A program made the translations under genes and the position numbers. A DNA stretch of 64,000 nucleotides, taken from the NCBI RefSeq assembly GCF_036588685.1, contig NC_086375.1, forward strand, positions 45,043,270-45,107,269, in the 5' to 3' direction. Every line of letters starts with the position of its first letter. The stretch's first letter is position 1. A model generated the notes under the pieces. That model did no database searches, was not told the origin of the DNA, and saw nothing but the letters and a program-made list of their open reading frames with translations. This DNA is from Mytilus trossulus (Eukaryota > Mollusca > Bivalvia > Mytilida > Mytilidae). This document shows positions 26,535 to 38,044 of the stretch, in pieces.

Positions 26535-26959
26535 TTAATTTTCCGAATCTTTGATATAATGGTGCTTTACTTTGGATATTTCTTCAAATGAATGGTACAA
26601 CAATCCTCTCAGGAATCCATTTCCTTTCTTTAACAATTGCTTTTCTTGATGTGTGAAATTTTGACAATAGCTTAAACATAATATTCTTAATCTATGAATA
26701 GTTTCATCATCAGCTCTATAGTATATTGTCAATGATGCCGAGACTAATAGATTCTAAATGAATGAACCGAAGAAGAAAATGAAATAGGGAATTGTTCTGC
26801 TATTTTACTTTCTGATAAAACCAAGTTGTGTTGATGGAATCCTTTCATTCTATGTGGAATTATTTTATAATCTCCCATTAAATTTTCCAGCTTTATCGAA
26901 ACCGGTTGATAAGAGATGTTTTTTATCCTCAAATCAATGTCCTGTTGTCTAGTACACAC
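26535..26959 (-). pseudogene. Possible coding remnant or exon pair of unknown identity
   Basis: Two adjacent minus-strand frames, 26,744-26,959 and 26,535-26,732, lie in different phases only 11 bp apart. Their composition is more protein-like (mixed charged and polar residues, with stretches such as QPVSIKLENLMGDYKIIPHR and DDETIHRLRILCLSYCQN) than the Leu/Phe/Ile-rich noise frames elsewhere. I do not recognise the protein. The first frame is preceded by a possible acceptor and lacks an ATG at its start. It could be a frameshifted pseudogene, two exons of an unseen gene, or chance. Confidence 0.25.
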
Positions 26960-27815
26960 TTTGACAAGAACTTATTGAAAGGATAATAAAAATACATCAT
27001 GTGATTTACGAATTATTTACCAAACATGGTCATTTCTGACAGCTTTTCTTTTTTATGTTTACCCTTTTATCATATAGTATACCGAACACTTCAAAGTCCT
27101 CGAAAATACGGTAAAACAATGTCAACATGCAGTGATACAAGAAAGCTACAATAATGTTTTCTTGCTGGCTGACAAAGTTCCTCTGATTGTTTTATATGAG
27201 AAAAAAATCACAGCTTGTTGAGAATCAAATCGCACCTAATTACCAGCTATCAATATTGTAGATACGATAAGATATAAGATAAGCTAAGATAAATTTTATT
27301 TCCAATAGAGGAACCATTATACGCATAGTCAGTACATTGATTTTTTTATATCAAACAATGGCAATAGACAATACACAAAGAAATACAACTGTAAAAAACA
27401 TGAAATATAAATTGAGGTAATAATACATGTACATCAGTATGTTTAATGTTTATTGACCATGCACTAGAAACAGCATCACATCCATTATAAAAATAGCTTT
27501 TGAGTCAAGTCCTTTCTCGTGGCTGATGCATGATGAACTAATAGTATTGTTGTTCATATACAGGATTCACCAAGGGAAGGTGTTTAAATGACACTCAAGC
27601 AAATACACAGAAACATGAACACTTAAACATTTTAAAACACAAGCATAAACTAATACTCAAAAGGAATTAAAAGATCAAATGAAATATGCGAAGTTCAAGA
27701 GCAAACCGAAAGGTTTTGTCAAATACAGCTTAGGTAGTTTGAATAGGATTAATACATCCTTAGTATTTCGTAAAATTGTAAGGTTGGTAACAGTTAATTA
27801 ACAGTTGTGATCAAT
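26960..27815. other. Non-coding DNA
   Basis: No gene is recognised. A simple GATAAGATATAAGATAAGCTAAGATAA-type stretch occurs near 27,266-27,293. Confidence 0.4.
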
Positions 27816-27965
27816 CAAACTTCATTCATTAGTTTTCTATGTTGTGTCATGTGTACTGTTGTTTGTCTGTTTGTCTTTTTCATTTTAAGCTATGGCGTTG
27901 TCCGTTTGTTTTAGATTTATGAGTTTGACTGTCCCTTTGGTATCATTCGTTCCTCTTTTTTTCAT
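27815..27965 (+). repeat. Repeat family B fragment, reverse orientation
   Basis: The order attagttttctatgttgtgtcatgtgtactg, tgtttgtctgtttgtctttttc, gctatggcgttgtccgtttg, atgagtttgactgtccctttgg, tatcattcgttcctctttt is the reverse complement of 38,990-39,125 and 30,775-30,905. Confidence 0.75.
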
Positions 27966-28619
27966 CCTTTCATTTAACTACCTTGTTCAGTAGAATTTTG
28001 TCTGAAATTTTGATTGTCGTTGCAATGTAATTTATTTTGCGATCGTGTACTGAAGATTTTGAACGTAGCCAATTGCTTCTGCCATACCAATAGCTGGCAT
28101 AAAGGTGTAGAAATGACGACGCCCTTTTTGAAAATTTCTTCCGTCGTTAATTCTTCTTAGTTAATTTTTTTTTATATTGTTTCGCAATGTCTTCGGCATA
28201 AACTAGTTAATCAGAATAAAACAAAACCAAAAATCACAAGTCGTTGTTCCAGACCCAGTTCAACGTTGAAGATGTTTACAATGAGACGATTGGAAAACGA
28301 GACCGTGATCGAACAAAAAATAGTTACAATTAGCTAAACTACTTCTAGAGGTAAAAATACAAAATAGACAGGTGAGTTAACTATATATCAGTTTTGAAAT
28401 CTCTATCTTTATATGACTATATAAACCAAATAGACTCCCGTAATAAGAAAAAAAAACTAAATTGAAAAAAAGAGAGGAAACAAAAGACTAACATTGACCA
28501 GGTTTATCACTTTGAACAACATGTGCATGTCGGGTAGTACAATTTTTAAAATGTCTGCCTGGTAATTTGTCCGATACAACTCTTTTCTTTCTTCATCCCT
28601 TCCAATTGAAAAAACTTGA

Positions 28620-28680
28620 TAACGTTAATGAGTTTGACTGTCCATTTGGTATCTTTCGTCCCTCTTTTAAATTTGTGAAA
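28620..28680 (+). repeat. Repeat family B end fragment
   Basis: A solo end: aatgagtttgactgtccatttggtatctttcgtccctctttt. It is identical in layout to the end of the copy at 27.95 kb. Confidence 0.65.
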
Positions 28681-29580
28681 ACTATATAAAAAAAAAATTA
28701 AAAAAAATCAAATTATATAAATTGATACTGTTTTTTTTGCAATTTAAATACTTGTTTACAATGAACTCTATCAAGTATGTATCCAATGAAGACATACAAA
28801 CAAATTATTGTACAACTAGAAAATTGATGTCAAAAAGCATATAAATTACCAGGATTAAAATAAAAAATGTTATATTCTAGCACAAAAAAAGAAGTTGTCC
28901 GTTTCTGAAGTTGTTAAAAAGATCGGAAAGTTGTACCTATTCCATCACGTGATTGCAATCATTGCATACCCTTTTTACTACATATGCCTACAAACTGAAA
29001 ATGTCTTTTAACTCGAAATAAAGTCAGCATTAAAAATTACTTTTTTCCCTGATCCATAAGATCGACAGCATTTTTTTCTAAAAATATATAAAGCGGTACT
29101 GCCTTAAATACGTTTTTTGATAAAGTATGACTTTTCGGGAATTAAAGGCTTAAATATTTGTTAACAAATCAAATTAAAACGTTGAACAGATGATAAAACT
29201 GAAAATGACACAAAGTATAACCATGAAAGAGATTTAATTTTTCAGAATGCCTCATTGAAAATTCCATAAAAACAATATCAAAATTTTATTACAAAAGTTC
29301 TGTCCAATCTGGCTGGTGATACACTCGGACATCTACAATTCACCATTAAGAAGTATCAGTCAAGTGAACAAAAATACATTGGATGTATGTTTCATTACGT
29401 TATTCTGATTGGGTACACTGCAATCTTGCGTTATGCCTTAGTCAATTTCATTACACAATAACATTTATCATTCATGATGACACAAGGTCCCACAATAAAG
29501 TGCACAGATAAATTAAATATAAAGTTGATAAATGATAAATATCTTGTTTTCATGATCCTAGCTAAAAATGTAATTACATG
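28681..29580. other. Non-coding DNA
   Basis: No gene or repeat boundary is recognised. Confidence 0.4.
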
Positions 29581-29583
29581 TAT

Positions 29584-29742
29584 AAGTATTGAATGCTTCT
29601 TTTTGCAACTTCATCGGGTTGTAAAAGCGTTGACCGTTTGAACATTTTTAGAATGAAGCACTTCCGTGCTACATACAAAATGTACTTCGGTCAACGCTTT
29701 TACACCCTAATAATGCAACAAAAAGAAGCATTCAATTCTTAA
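29584..29742. mobile_element. Foldback MITE with about 50-bp inverted arms
   Basis: The left arm contains attgaatgcttctttttg and tgtaaaagcgttgaccg. The right arm contains cggtcaacgcttttaca and caaaaagaagcattcaat. The arms are near-exact reverse complements over about 50 bp, and a small internal hairpin (agcacttccgtgct) lies near the centre. It is non-coding and about 160 bp long, the architecture of a miniature inverted-repeat transposon. Confidence 0.85.
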
Positions 29743-30004
29743 ATAAAGTATAAAGCGATATCAATTATGAATTAAATGTATATTAATAAAATTAACAATA
29801 ATTATCGTTTGACTATACCAATTTGGGCACCAGGATACATGTTTAATCCATAACTGTATATGTGCCTTTTATAAGAAATAAGTCAGAACCTTGTTATTCA
29901 TAGGTTGTCAATTTTTATTGTACATTTATTTCGTAATTTGTTTTATACAGACAGTAGTATTTTCATTTGTCATTTCCGTATGTGTTATAGCTAACGTTAC
30001 AGTC
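29743..30004. other. Non-coding DNA
   Basis: A+T-rich spacer between the MITE and a family A copy. Confidence 0.4.
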
Positions 30005-30335
30005 TGGATTTTTTTGATTGTTTAGGGTATCACCAGCTCAGTAGTCAGCACTTCAGTGTTGACATGAATATCAATTATATGGTCATTTTTATAAATTTTC
30101 TGTTTACAAAACTTTGAATTTTTCGAAAAACTAAGGATTTTCTTACCCCAGGAGTAGATTACCTTAGCAGTATTTGGCATCACGTTTTGGAATTTTGGGT
30201 CCTCAATGCTCTCCAACTTTGTATTTGTTTGGCTTTTTAACTATTTTGATCTGAGCGTCACTGATGAGTCTTATGTAGACGAAACGCGCGTCTGGCGTAT
30301 AAAATTATAATCCTGGTACTTTTGATAACTATAAG
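30005..30335 (+). repeat. Repeat family A, near full-length copy
   Basis: It runs from gggtatcaccagctcagtagtcagcac through tgttgacatgaatatcaatta, ttttgggtcctcaatgctc and gagcgtcactgatgagtc to acgaaacgcgcgtctggcgta and aatcctggtacttttgataact. It is the best preserved family member together with 34.32-34.63 kb. Confidence 0.85.
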
Positions 30336-30544
30336 GGCACTACGGTGACCTATAGTGTTATCGACTACGTCTGTAAGTCTTAAAAGGAGAGTTGTTTCAT
30401 TGGTAATAATACCACAAATTATTTTAATATTCAAGAAAAAACGGGTGTAACAACATTCCAGCAGGGCATGTATATGAAGTATAAACTTCAGTTTGATACG
30501 ATGCTCCAAAACTTTCGTTTCCTTTTATGATAGAAATAAACTCA

Positions 30545-30775
30545 TCATAGATACCAGGACTGAAATTTTATATTTACGGTTTCGTCTACAAAAGAATCAT
30601 CAGTGACGCTCGAATAAAAAATGTTAAAAAGGCCAAATAAAGTACGAAATTGAAGAGCATTGGGGACTCAAAATTCCTAAAAGTTTTGCCAAATACAGCT
30701 ACGGTAATTCATTCCTGTGGTAGAAAAGCCTAGGTATTTCAAAAATTCAAAGTTTTGTTAAAACTTTATTTATAA
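30545..30775 (-). repeat. Repeat family A, inverted variant copy
   Basis: It begins gataccaggactgaaattttat, then tttcgtctac and catcagtgacgctcg, and extends to ccaaatacagctacggtaat. It is the subfamily variant also seen at 1,030. The copy abuts a family B fragment. Confidence 0.75.
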
Positions 30776-31110
30776 TTATGAAAGAGGGACAAAAGATACC
30801 AGACGAACAGTCAAACTCAAAAATCGTGAATAAACTGACAACCGTCATGGCTAAAAATGAAAAGGACAAACAGACAAACAATAGTACACATGACACAACA
30901 TAGAACACTTAAGAATAAGCATCACGCACGCAACCAAAAACTATGGATGATCTCATGTGCTCCGGAAGGGTAAACAGATCCTTGTCCACATGTGGCACCC
31001 GTCGTGTTGCTCATGTTATAACAAATCCGGTAAATAAACATATCAATAATAGCTTAAGTCAACACGACAGTGCAGACTACTGGGCTCGTGATACCCTCGG
31101 GTAATAAAGT
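30776..31110 (-). repeat. Repeat family B (Penelope-like 3' region) fragment
   Basis: The order gagggac..agataccag, aaataaactgacaac-like, gacaaacagacaaacaatagtacacatg, gatctcatgtgctccgg, cacccgtcgtgttgctcatg, acaaatccggtaaat matches 38,998-39,255. That copy continues into reverse-transcriptase coding DNA; here it stops. Confidence 0.75.
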
Positions 31111-32556
31111 TATTCAACAACGGATTCTTAGCGGTTATGTTGAAGTGTTTTGAACGCGAATCCATTACTTGATGGTTGATAGATGTAGTTTATCATTGTC
31201 ACAATTGAACATGTATATGTTCTAATGTCATAATTATGCATACTCCTCTGATTGTGTCATCCCTGAATGAGATTTATCACATAATATATACTTCTCATGA
31301 GCTTTCAAACGCGTAGCAATAGTACATCAGGATATGCTTACCTTTCCTTGGCACATGATATCACCACAATGTTTCCCAGGGTTTATATTGGGCAGTTTCA
31401 AGCATTCTACGACATGTTTTGTGGACTTGTTTGTTTTTTTTCCGTTTTCGTTTTTTTTACTATGACATTCTCAGTTCCTTTTCAACTTATGAGTTTTGAA
31501 CATTTTCTTGGTATCTTTCCCCTGATTTATACTTAATAAGTGTGTTTTAAGCTTGAAACAAAATATCTTTAAACTCAAACCCTATTATAAGGATTAAAAG
31601 GTGAACACAAATCCCGAAAAAAACTAAAAGTGTAGTCAAACACAAACAAGAAACATTTCTGAATTTTAAATAATTTCTTAGTGTTATATTACAGCTGTTA
31701 TTATTATGAAAGTAAATTCTGTGTTTTGATACCAACACCAATGTTAACTAAATTTACATATTCAATTGTAATGACTTGTATTTATTCTGTCATTTTTAAC
31801 TTCATCTGTTAACATGTTTTTCTAGTTCAGACCGATTCGATTACGCTTAAATTATCGTATTTAAGAACATATGCAATAGTAATTTAATTTGTTTAAATCA
31901 CTTTACTCGTTGTTATAAATGCAAAGAGGAATAACTCTGAATATCATGCTTCAATATAATGTAGAGAGGTTCTGGGTAACAAGGATTTGTTTGGTGTTTT
32001 TTTTTTAATAGTTTTTAGGTTTCTTGAATTTTCTATCGCCGACATATATGGTCTTAGCAATTTTTCGGTTGGCTTGTAGAAATGTTTTGTTTGAATGCTT
32101 TAAAAATCTGAGAACAAATCTTAATAAATTGCATGCATATACACTGCTCCTCTGGATTTAAATTTATCATGAACGGTGAAAGCTGAATATTATAAATAAA
32201 GAATGTGTAACAATCAATCGGTTGATTGAAGTTGAAGTTGAAGAGCTTTGTCACCAAATGGACAGAAAAATCAACAGGTATTGCACATTTTTCATTTGAC
32301 TGTCCAAACGTTTTATTCTAACGGTAATGGTGCGTTTCATGTGAATAAAACAGGTTTCTAATGTGTTCTGGTATTGCATTTAGTTTGTCAAGTTTTGTAT
32401 AAAGCTCTTATTTGGATATATATTTCATAAGAAACACTAAAACTAGAACATTTCAAAGCCAAAGATATAAACATGAATACATTAGTTCAATGATTACATT
32501 ACAATATTTTACTTTCATGAAAATTGTAGTAAATACATATCTGTGTATGATTGAGT
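31111..32556. other. Non-coding DNA 3' of the TRIM-like gene
   Basis: A short family B-like piece lies at about 31,425-31,520 (ctatgacattctcagttcc, ttatgagttttgaac, cttggtatctttcccc). The rest is A+T-rich. A minus-strand AATAAA (forward TTTATT at 32,312-32,317), about 240 bp beyond the TRIM-like stop, is a candidate poly(A) signal. Confidence 0.4.
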
Positions 32557-34278
32557 TTAAATTTCAAAGAGGACTGCTGAACCTGACAATGTACATACGA
32601 GCAAGCAGTTGCTAACCTTATCATGATAGATAGCACGGACATTTTCAATTCCATCCTTTTTAGTTAGAAGCTGCCGCCCTTCTTTTCCATTAGAGGAAAT
32701 AACCACGATACTCTCATTTCCCAGTGACGCTACGTAAACGTTATGTTGAGTGTCAACGGCAATTCCTCGCGGTTTTTGAAGAACCTTTTCATCTTCATAA
32801 GTCCACAAACTGTTGCCATCCATATCGAAACATGTCACACTATTGGTTTTCCAGTTTGTATGATATATCTTGTCACCGAGTGACGTTACATAAGTATCGA
32901 CAGTTATATTTGCTTTATGAATTACGGAAATATGACCAGTGTCTAAGTGTAACACATGTATGCCTTTCGAATAAACAGAAAAAATAACTTTTCCATCTAC
33001 ATGAGTTATTCCGTCGCATTGCCAGGTTGTGCCAATAGACTTTTTTATTTTCTTCGACAGAATATTTGCGAAAGCTATTTGTCCGCTACTTCCGGTTGTA
33101 ATAGCGATTGTTTTATTGTCTATACACGTGACATCAAATGCAAACAAAGGTGACAACGAAATTTCACCACTAGATGTGCCAGTGCTATCCATTATTACTA
33201 TTCGATGGTTGTATGTGCCATCTACAAAAGCAAATTTTCCATTGGGCAAAATGGCGCAGCTTGTGATGGTATTTTTATTCGAACCTGCTGGAACAATAAG
33301 AGTACGTTTGACTTTTGCCTTTGCAACTGGGTCAGATCTTGATTTTTGAATTTTTGACTCGGAAGTTTTACTTTTTTCATGTGTTTCTTTCGTATCTTGA
33401 ATATTAAGTTGGAACACATGTTTCGCAGAACTTCTTTCTTCTTGAATATCTCCAAATGTCTGTAAGTCAATTAAAAATAGCTTTATCTTTTCATTTATAT
33501 TGCAATGAATATTGATTCTATCTAGCCGGGTATCCCCATATAGGAGCTGTAAATATTCCTTACTATTTTCCACTTCATCTTTTAATTCATTCATTCCAAC
33601 GAATGCCTGAAAATCTGTTGCATGTTTTTTAATTGCATCAATGTTCTCTTGAATTTTAATCACTTTGCTCTTGCCGTCTGTGACTTCTTTGATAAAATCT
33701 TCAGATTGTTGTAAGATTTTCTTTTCGATAGACTCCAGTTCATCTTGTAACTTTCTCTCAAGTTTATCAAAGAGATTTACCAACTTTTCTCGAATTTCTT
33801 TGATCTCGCTTTGAAATTTTATTTTGCTCTCATGAATGGTTTTCAAATTTGTTTCTTTATCTTTTAGAATTTTGTCCATATTAAATTGGATATTTTCGAT
33901 GGTTGAGGACATTTCAGAAAAAGCGGCAGACTTTTTGACTCCGTGTACAATGTCACTGATTGAAGATAAGCCTTTGCAGTTTTTGTGCTCGGTATCTGTG
34001 GATATTTTACAACATGGAGTCTTATGTACTGGACAAAAGTAATCATATTTTTCATCATGCTCATTACAGTAGTGCTTTTTCTCGTGAATGAAGGCCGGAA
34101 GTTGTTCATATTCATCGATAGTTATGATGCCATGTTTTCTTGATGTTTTTGAATGCGTATGGTGAGTATAACAATCACCACACAGCCCTTCTTCACATTC
34201 GGAACACCAATGTGCGGCCGGATTATCATTTTTCCTGTACATGCATGTGTCACAAGGGAGCACAGATGTCGAAGACAT
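32557..34278 (-). CDS. RING-less B-box / coiled-coil / beta-propeller protein (TRIM-like)
   Basis: 573 residues in one coding exon. A B-box 1-like zinc site has C9, C12, C25, C28, C33, C36 and H39/H42. A degenerate B-box 2 has C71, H74, C82, H85, C89/C90 and H98. A long charged coiled coil covers about residues 118-265. The C-terminal third (about 330-573) has repeated beta-strand modules, such as LPNGKFAFVDGTYNHRIVIM and KPRGIAVDTQHNVYVASLG, typical of NHL-type propellers, and ends LSGSAVLFEI. There is no RING before the B-boxes, so ubiquitin-ligase activity is not predicted for the protein alone. Intronless members of this TRIM2/3/45/56-like group are greatly expanded in bivalves and often linked to innate immunity; that role is inference. 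A pyrimidine/T-rich tract ending in TAG lies 7 nt upstream of the ATG, suggesting a 5' UTR intron. The frame is intact. Confidence 0.85.
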   Translation of the reverse strand: MSSTSVLPCDTCMYRKNDNPAAHWCSECEEGLCGDCYTHHTHSKTSRKHGIITIDEYEQLPAFIHEKKHYCNEHDEKYDYFCPVHKTPCCKISTDTEHKNCKGLSSISDIVHGVKKSAAFSEMSSTIENIQFNMDKILKDKETNLKTIHESKIKFQSEIKEIREKLVNLFDKLERKLQDELESIEKKILQQSEDFIKEVTDGKSKVIKIQENIDAIKKHATDFQAFVGMNELKDEVENSKEYLQLLYGDTRLDRINIHCNINEKIKLFLIDLQTFGDIQEERSSAKHVFQLNIQDTKETHEKSKTSESKIQKSRSDPVAKAKVKRTLIVPAGSNKNTITSCAILPNGKFAFVDGTYNHRIVIMDSTGTSSGEISLSPLFAFDVTCIDNKTIAITTGSSGQIAFANILSKKIKKSIGTTWQCDGITHVDGKVIFSVYSKGIHVLHLDTGHISVIHKANITVDTYVTSLGDKIYHTNWKTNSVTCFDMDGNSLWTYEDEKVLQKPRGIAVDTQHNVYVASLGNESIVVISSNGKEGRQLLTKKDGIENVRAIYHDKVSNCLLVCTLSGSAVLFEI

Positions 34279-34317
34279 TTTAACTAAAATATAAAATAAT
34301 GATTATCTTATGCTGGT

Positions 34318-34630
34318 GGAGGTTTTCCCCCGAGGGTATCACCAGCCCATTAGTCAGCACTTTGGTTGTTAACATGAATATCAATTATATGGTCAGTTTT
34401 ATAAATTTCCTGAATCTTTTGAAAAACTGAGGATTTCTTATCCTAGGAAAAGATTACCTCAGCTGTATTTGACACAACTTTTTGGAATTTTGGGTCCTCA
34501 ATGCTTTCATTTTTGTACTTGTTTGGCTTTTGACTATTTTGATCTGAGCGTCACTGATGAGTATTATGTTGATGAAACGCGTGTCATGCGTATTAAGTCA
34601 TAATCCTGGTACCTTTGGTAACTGTTATGT
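34318..34630 (+). repeat. Repeat family A, full-length copy beside the TRIM-like gene
   Basis: It opens tggaggttttcccccgagggtatcaccagc and ends gaaacgcgtgtcatgcgta..cataatcctggtacctttggtaact. It lies 40 bp upstream of the TRIM-like start codon, inside the presumed 5' UTR intron or promoter. Confidence 0.85.
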
Positions 34631-35177
34631 AGTTGTATTTTTATTAAGAAGCACAAAACTAATTCAAAGCGGGTTTGAAGTATTTGTTTCTTTTGATTTG
34701 TTAAACTTTACAAGTAAAGAGAAAGCGGTATACAAACGGCGATCGGTATCTAAGCCATCAATATAGAAAAGAGGAATCACATAATCACAACTTATAAAAG
34801 TAATATTTTTCCAGTCAATTGAAAACGAGTATTTAAAGTCTGTATCTTACATCTGAGAAAATGGTCCTCACTTATTATTTAAAATCTTACTAGTATTAAA
34901 AAATGATAGATAAAAAAGAATTAAACGAAATTATTACCTTATTATCCTTTGTATGCCCTCGATATAATGCACAACATATTGTATTGTTTAAAATACTTAA
35001 AGTTTCTATAAGTCAGTAATTCAAAAGAATGTATGTCAAACAGCTCATTGCACTAATAAATTAACAAAAGCTAAAGTAATCCTCAATTAATTTACAAATT
35101 TTACGCGTTAACAAGTGAACCTTTTTTTATTTCTATATTTCAGTAGCGACAAATATATATAATGATTTTTTTCTTTA
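34631..35177. other. Non-coding DNA
   Basis: A+T-rich. The 5' non-coding exon of the TRIM-like gene may lie here, but no signal is strong enough to place it. Confidence 0.35.
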
Positions 35178-35550
35178 TAAAAATGCCCTGTACCAAGTCA
35201 GGAATATGGCCATTGTAATATTATAATTCGTTTCTGTGTGTATTACATTTCAACGTTGTGTCGTTTGTTTTCTATTATTTTTGAGTGTAAATTCACATTG
35301 CGATAAGACGTGGCACGGTACTTTTCTATCCCAAATTCATTTATTTGGTTTTGTTGTTATATTTGTTATTCTCGTGGGATCATGTCTGATGTTCGGTCTG
35401 TTTCTGTGTGAGTTACATTTTAGTGTTATGTCGTTGTTCTCCTCTTATATTTAATGCGTTTTCCTCGGTTTTAGTTTGTTAACTCGATTTTTTTTGTCCA
35501 TGGATTTATGCGTTTTGAACAGCGGTATACTACTGTTGTCTTTATTTAAC
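35178..35550 (+). repeat. Repeat family C copy
   Basis: Starts ccctgtaccaagtcaggaatatggcc and ends gaacagcggtatactactgttgtctttattta. It shares layout with 21.2 and 38.05 kb. Confidence 0.8.
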
Positions 35551-35904
35551 TGTAGGCTGATTAGAGTTTATTTAAAATCATAAACCGGTGATACATACAA
35601 GTTGTAATTCGAACAGACCTAAATTTTGCAAAAGCGCTCCCCCTCTAAATAGTTATAAACACTTATAATTTTGAAAATGTTGTACTACACATGTGAACAA
35701 ACAATAAGGGCAATGTGGTACTGAGATATCATTTCCGCAAAACGAAAACAAATTAGAGTTTGAAAAATAAGGCAAAAGAAGTTTAACGATGTTCAATTTC
35801 GTAAATCGTTTAAAAGCGACAATCCTGGTATCATACACAAACTGAGTGAAACACGTGTGTCTTCTCTGTTTTTCTTTGTTGACATATCTGTTTGTTTTTA
35901 TTGT

Positions 35905-36240
35905 GATTTAGATAATAACACAATATTGACTGCTGTGTCTCTATGTTTGACATTTTTACATTTTATGTCTGTTTGTTTTGTTCACACATCGTTGTCAATG
36001 GAATTTTAAGAGACTGTCATACAAGATAAAGGTTTAGCTTACTAAAAAACTAGACTCAATTCACCATTTTCTAGATTAAAAAATGCCTATACCAGGTCAG
36101 GAATATGACAGTTGTTCACATTATCCATTCATTTGATGTGTTTGAACTTTTGATTTTGGCATTTGCTTAATAGAGACATTCCGTTGAGAATATTTCTCGA
36201 AGTTCAGTATTTTTATTAGTTTACTTTTTTGGGTCGTTAC
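35905..36240 (+). repeat. Repeat family D copy
   Basis: It contains cacaatattgactgctgtg, atgtctgtttgttttgttcacacatcgttgtc, agactgtcatacaaga, taccaggtcaggaatatgacagttg and ccattcatttgatgtgtttg. It sits beside a truncated family A start (36,245-36,310). Confidence 0.75.
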
Positions 36241-36244
36241 ATAT

Positions 36245-36315
36245 GCTGGTTCTCAGTTCCTGATGTTATCAACAGCCCAGTAGTCAGTGTTTCGATTCTG
36301 ACATGATACATACCA
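36245..36315 (+). repeat. Repeat family A 5' fragment
   Basis: cctgatgttatcaacagcccagtagtcagtg followed by attctgacatgata matches the family A start only. Confidence 0.55.
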
Positions 36316-36750
36316 TCCTTTAAGTTCTCCTTTGATAAATTTTGTACTTGTCCATCTGTTTCATTATTTTGGAAAATATCAAGATGTATAGCAGACCTTC
36401 AACGTTATATAATTTCCTTTATTTCAAGTCCACAACGATATATGAGTTAAAAGCAATCATTAAAATATTAAGATTTTGATATTTGAATGTAAGGACATTA
36501 TCTGCAAGTAAAGTTTTTTTATGAGGTTCAGTATAAACAGTCCACAGAATTGTCCATTTTATCAGAAGCCAACAAAACAAGACCATATAGAAAAGGAAAT
36601 TGAAATTAAGGAATAAGTGTCGATCAGTCTTTAGTTTTTAGTGTAGTGTATTGTAACTTTGTTTGCCTTAGTCGTTGTTTGTAATAGCATTGTTAGTGTC
36701 TCACGACTTTAAAAGGTGAGTTTGTAATTATTTTTTGGGCATTTTCTGTC
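36316..36750. other. Non-coding DNA
   Basis: No gene is recognised between two family A fragments. Confidence 0.35.
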
Positions 36751-36754
36751 TCTG

Positions 36755-36832
36755 TTGTCACTGATGAGTCTTATGTAGACGAAACGCGCGTCTGGCGTAT
36801 AAAATTATAATCCTGGTACTTTTGATAACTAT
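36755..36832 (+). repeat. Repeat family A 3' fragment
   Basis: ttgtcactgatgagtcttatgtagacgaaacgcgcgtctggcgtat and aatcctggtacttttgataact are nearly identical to 30,257-30,333, which suggests recent activity of this end. Confidence 0.8.
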
Positions 36833-37019
36833 TTGCTATACAATTATGAAAATATACAAACTTGAAAGATGAACACATCTCTATTGATAATTTCGCATGG
36901 ATGATAAAAGAAAAAAGGGTTTTAAAAATTGTATTGAATAAAACACAAAACTTAAGCATAAAACGAACTAAATGTTGGTTTTGAGTTTAAATTGTGACAC
37001 ATTTTGTCATGTCGGGTGC

Positions 37020-37505
37020 TTTTATTTGTTAAGTATGCGACACGGGTGCTTTTATTTGTTAAGTATGCAACACGGATGCTGTTCAATGTTGATCGCTGTC
37101 TGGCGCAAATACAATCTTGGTATCTATAATTAGTTTATTTACAACCAACGGGTCGATGCCTCTGCTGGTGGAGTTTTTATTTCCAGGTGGTATCACAAAA
37201 CAAGTAGTCAGCACTTCTGTGTTGACATGAATTATCATTGATAGGGTAATAATTATAAATTAACTGTTTACAAAACGTTGAATTTAATAATATTTCGACC
37301 TTCCTATCTCAGGAATAGATTTCCTTATATCCTATTTGCAAAACTTTTTTAAAGCATTGTTGGTATTCAGTGCTGTTCGACTTCGTACTTTGTTTTGCCT
37401 TTAACTTTCATTTTATTCGAGCTTCACTGAAGAGTCTTTTGTATACGAAACGCGCGTCTGGTGCAAATACAAAATTCAAATGCTGGAATCTATGATGAGT
37501 TTATT
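37020..37505 (+). repeat. Repeat family A variant plus short tandem duplication
   Basis: gggtgcttttatttgttaagtatgc is directly duplicated at about 37,015 and 37,045. It is followed by ctggtggagtttttatttccaggtggtatcac, gtagtcagcacttctgtgttgacatgaa, cttcactgaagagtctttt and acgaaacgcgcgtctgg, a diverged family A copy ending at about 37,500. Confidence 0.65.
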
Positions 37506-38044
37506 TATTCTTATTATGTACTTATTTCTCATCTATCTAACCACAGGACGTATGATGTTAGCTAAATAAGATATCTATACGTCCTACTAATGAATCATTT
37601 TAGCTCTATACTGATTGAAGTGTTTAGTCTTTCAGTATTTCAATGTTCGTTAGTAAGATCACAATTTACTTTGTATTATCCATCTATGTGTTAATGTTTG
37701 GTGATTATGTTGAACGCATGTATGTTGATTTGACAGTCTTATAACAGACTTCCCCATATTTGAATTTAACCATGAAGTTTTATCTTAATTTGTAAATACC
37801 TTTCTTTTGTCAATCGAATAGACATAGTTTGTTGTGCCTCATATCTTGACTAACATCAAGAAATTAACTGAAATGATAGGTTTAGAACAAAAATTGTCGG
37901 CTAAAGGGATTGTTTCAGTTTTTGTGAACATTGAAAACAAGCGTTTAAAACGATTTCGTTGTTTCTTTGCTTAATTTAATTAATTTGGTTTTACTTATTT
38001 ATGTTTCTTTAAAAAAAAGACATTACTTTAAGATTCACCTTAGG
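37506..38044. other. Non-coding DNA
   Basis: No gene or repeat is recognised. Confidence 0.35.

Noticed and set aside
33029-33349. Plus-strand frame of 106 codons
   Set aside because: It is antisense to the propeller-coding part of the TRIM-like gene and is a shadow of it.
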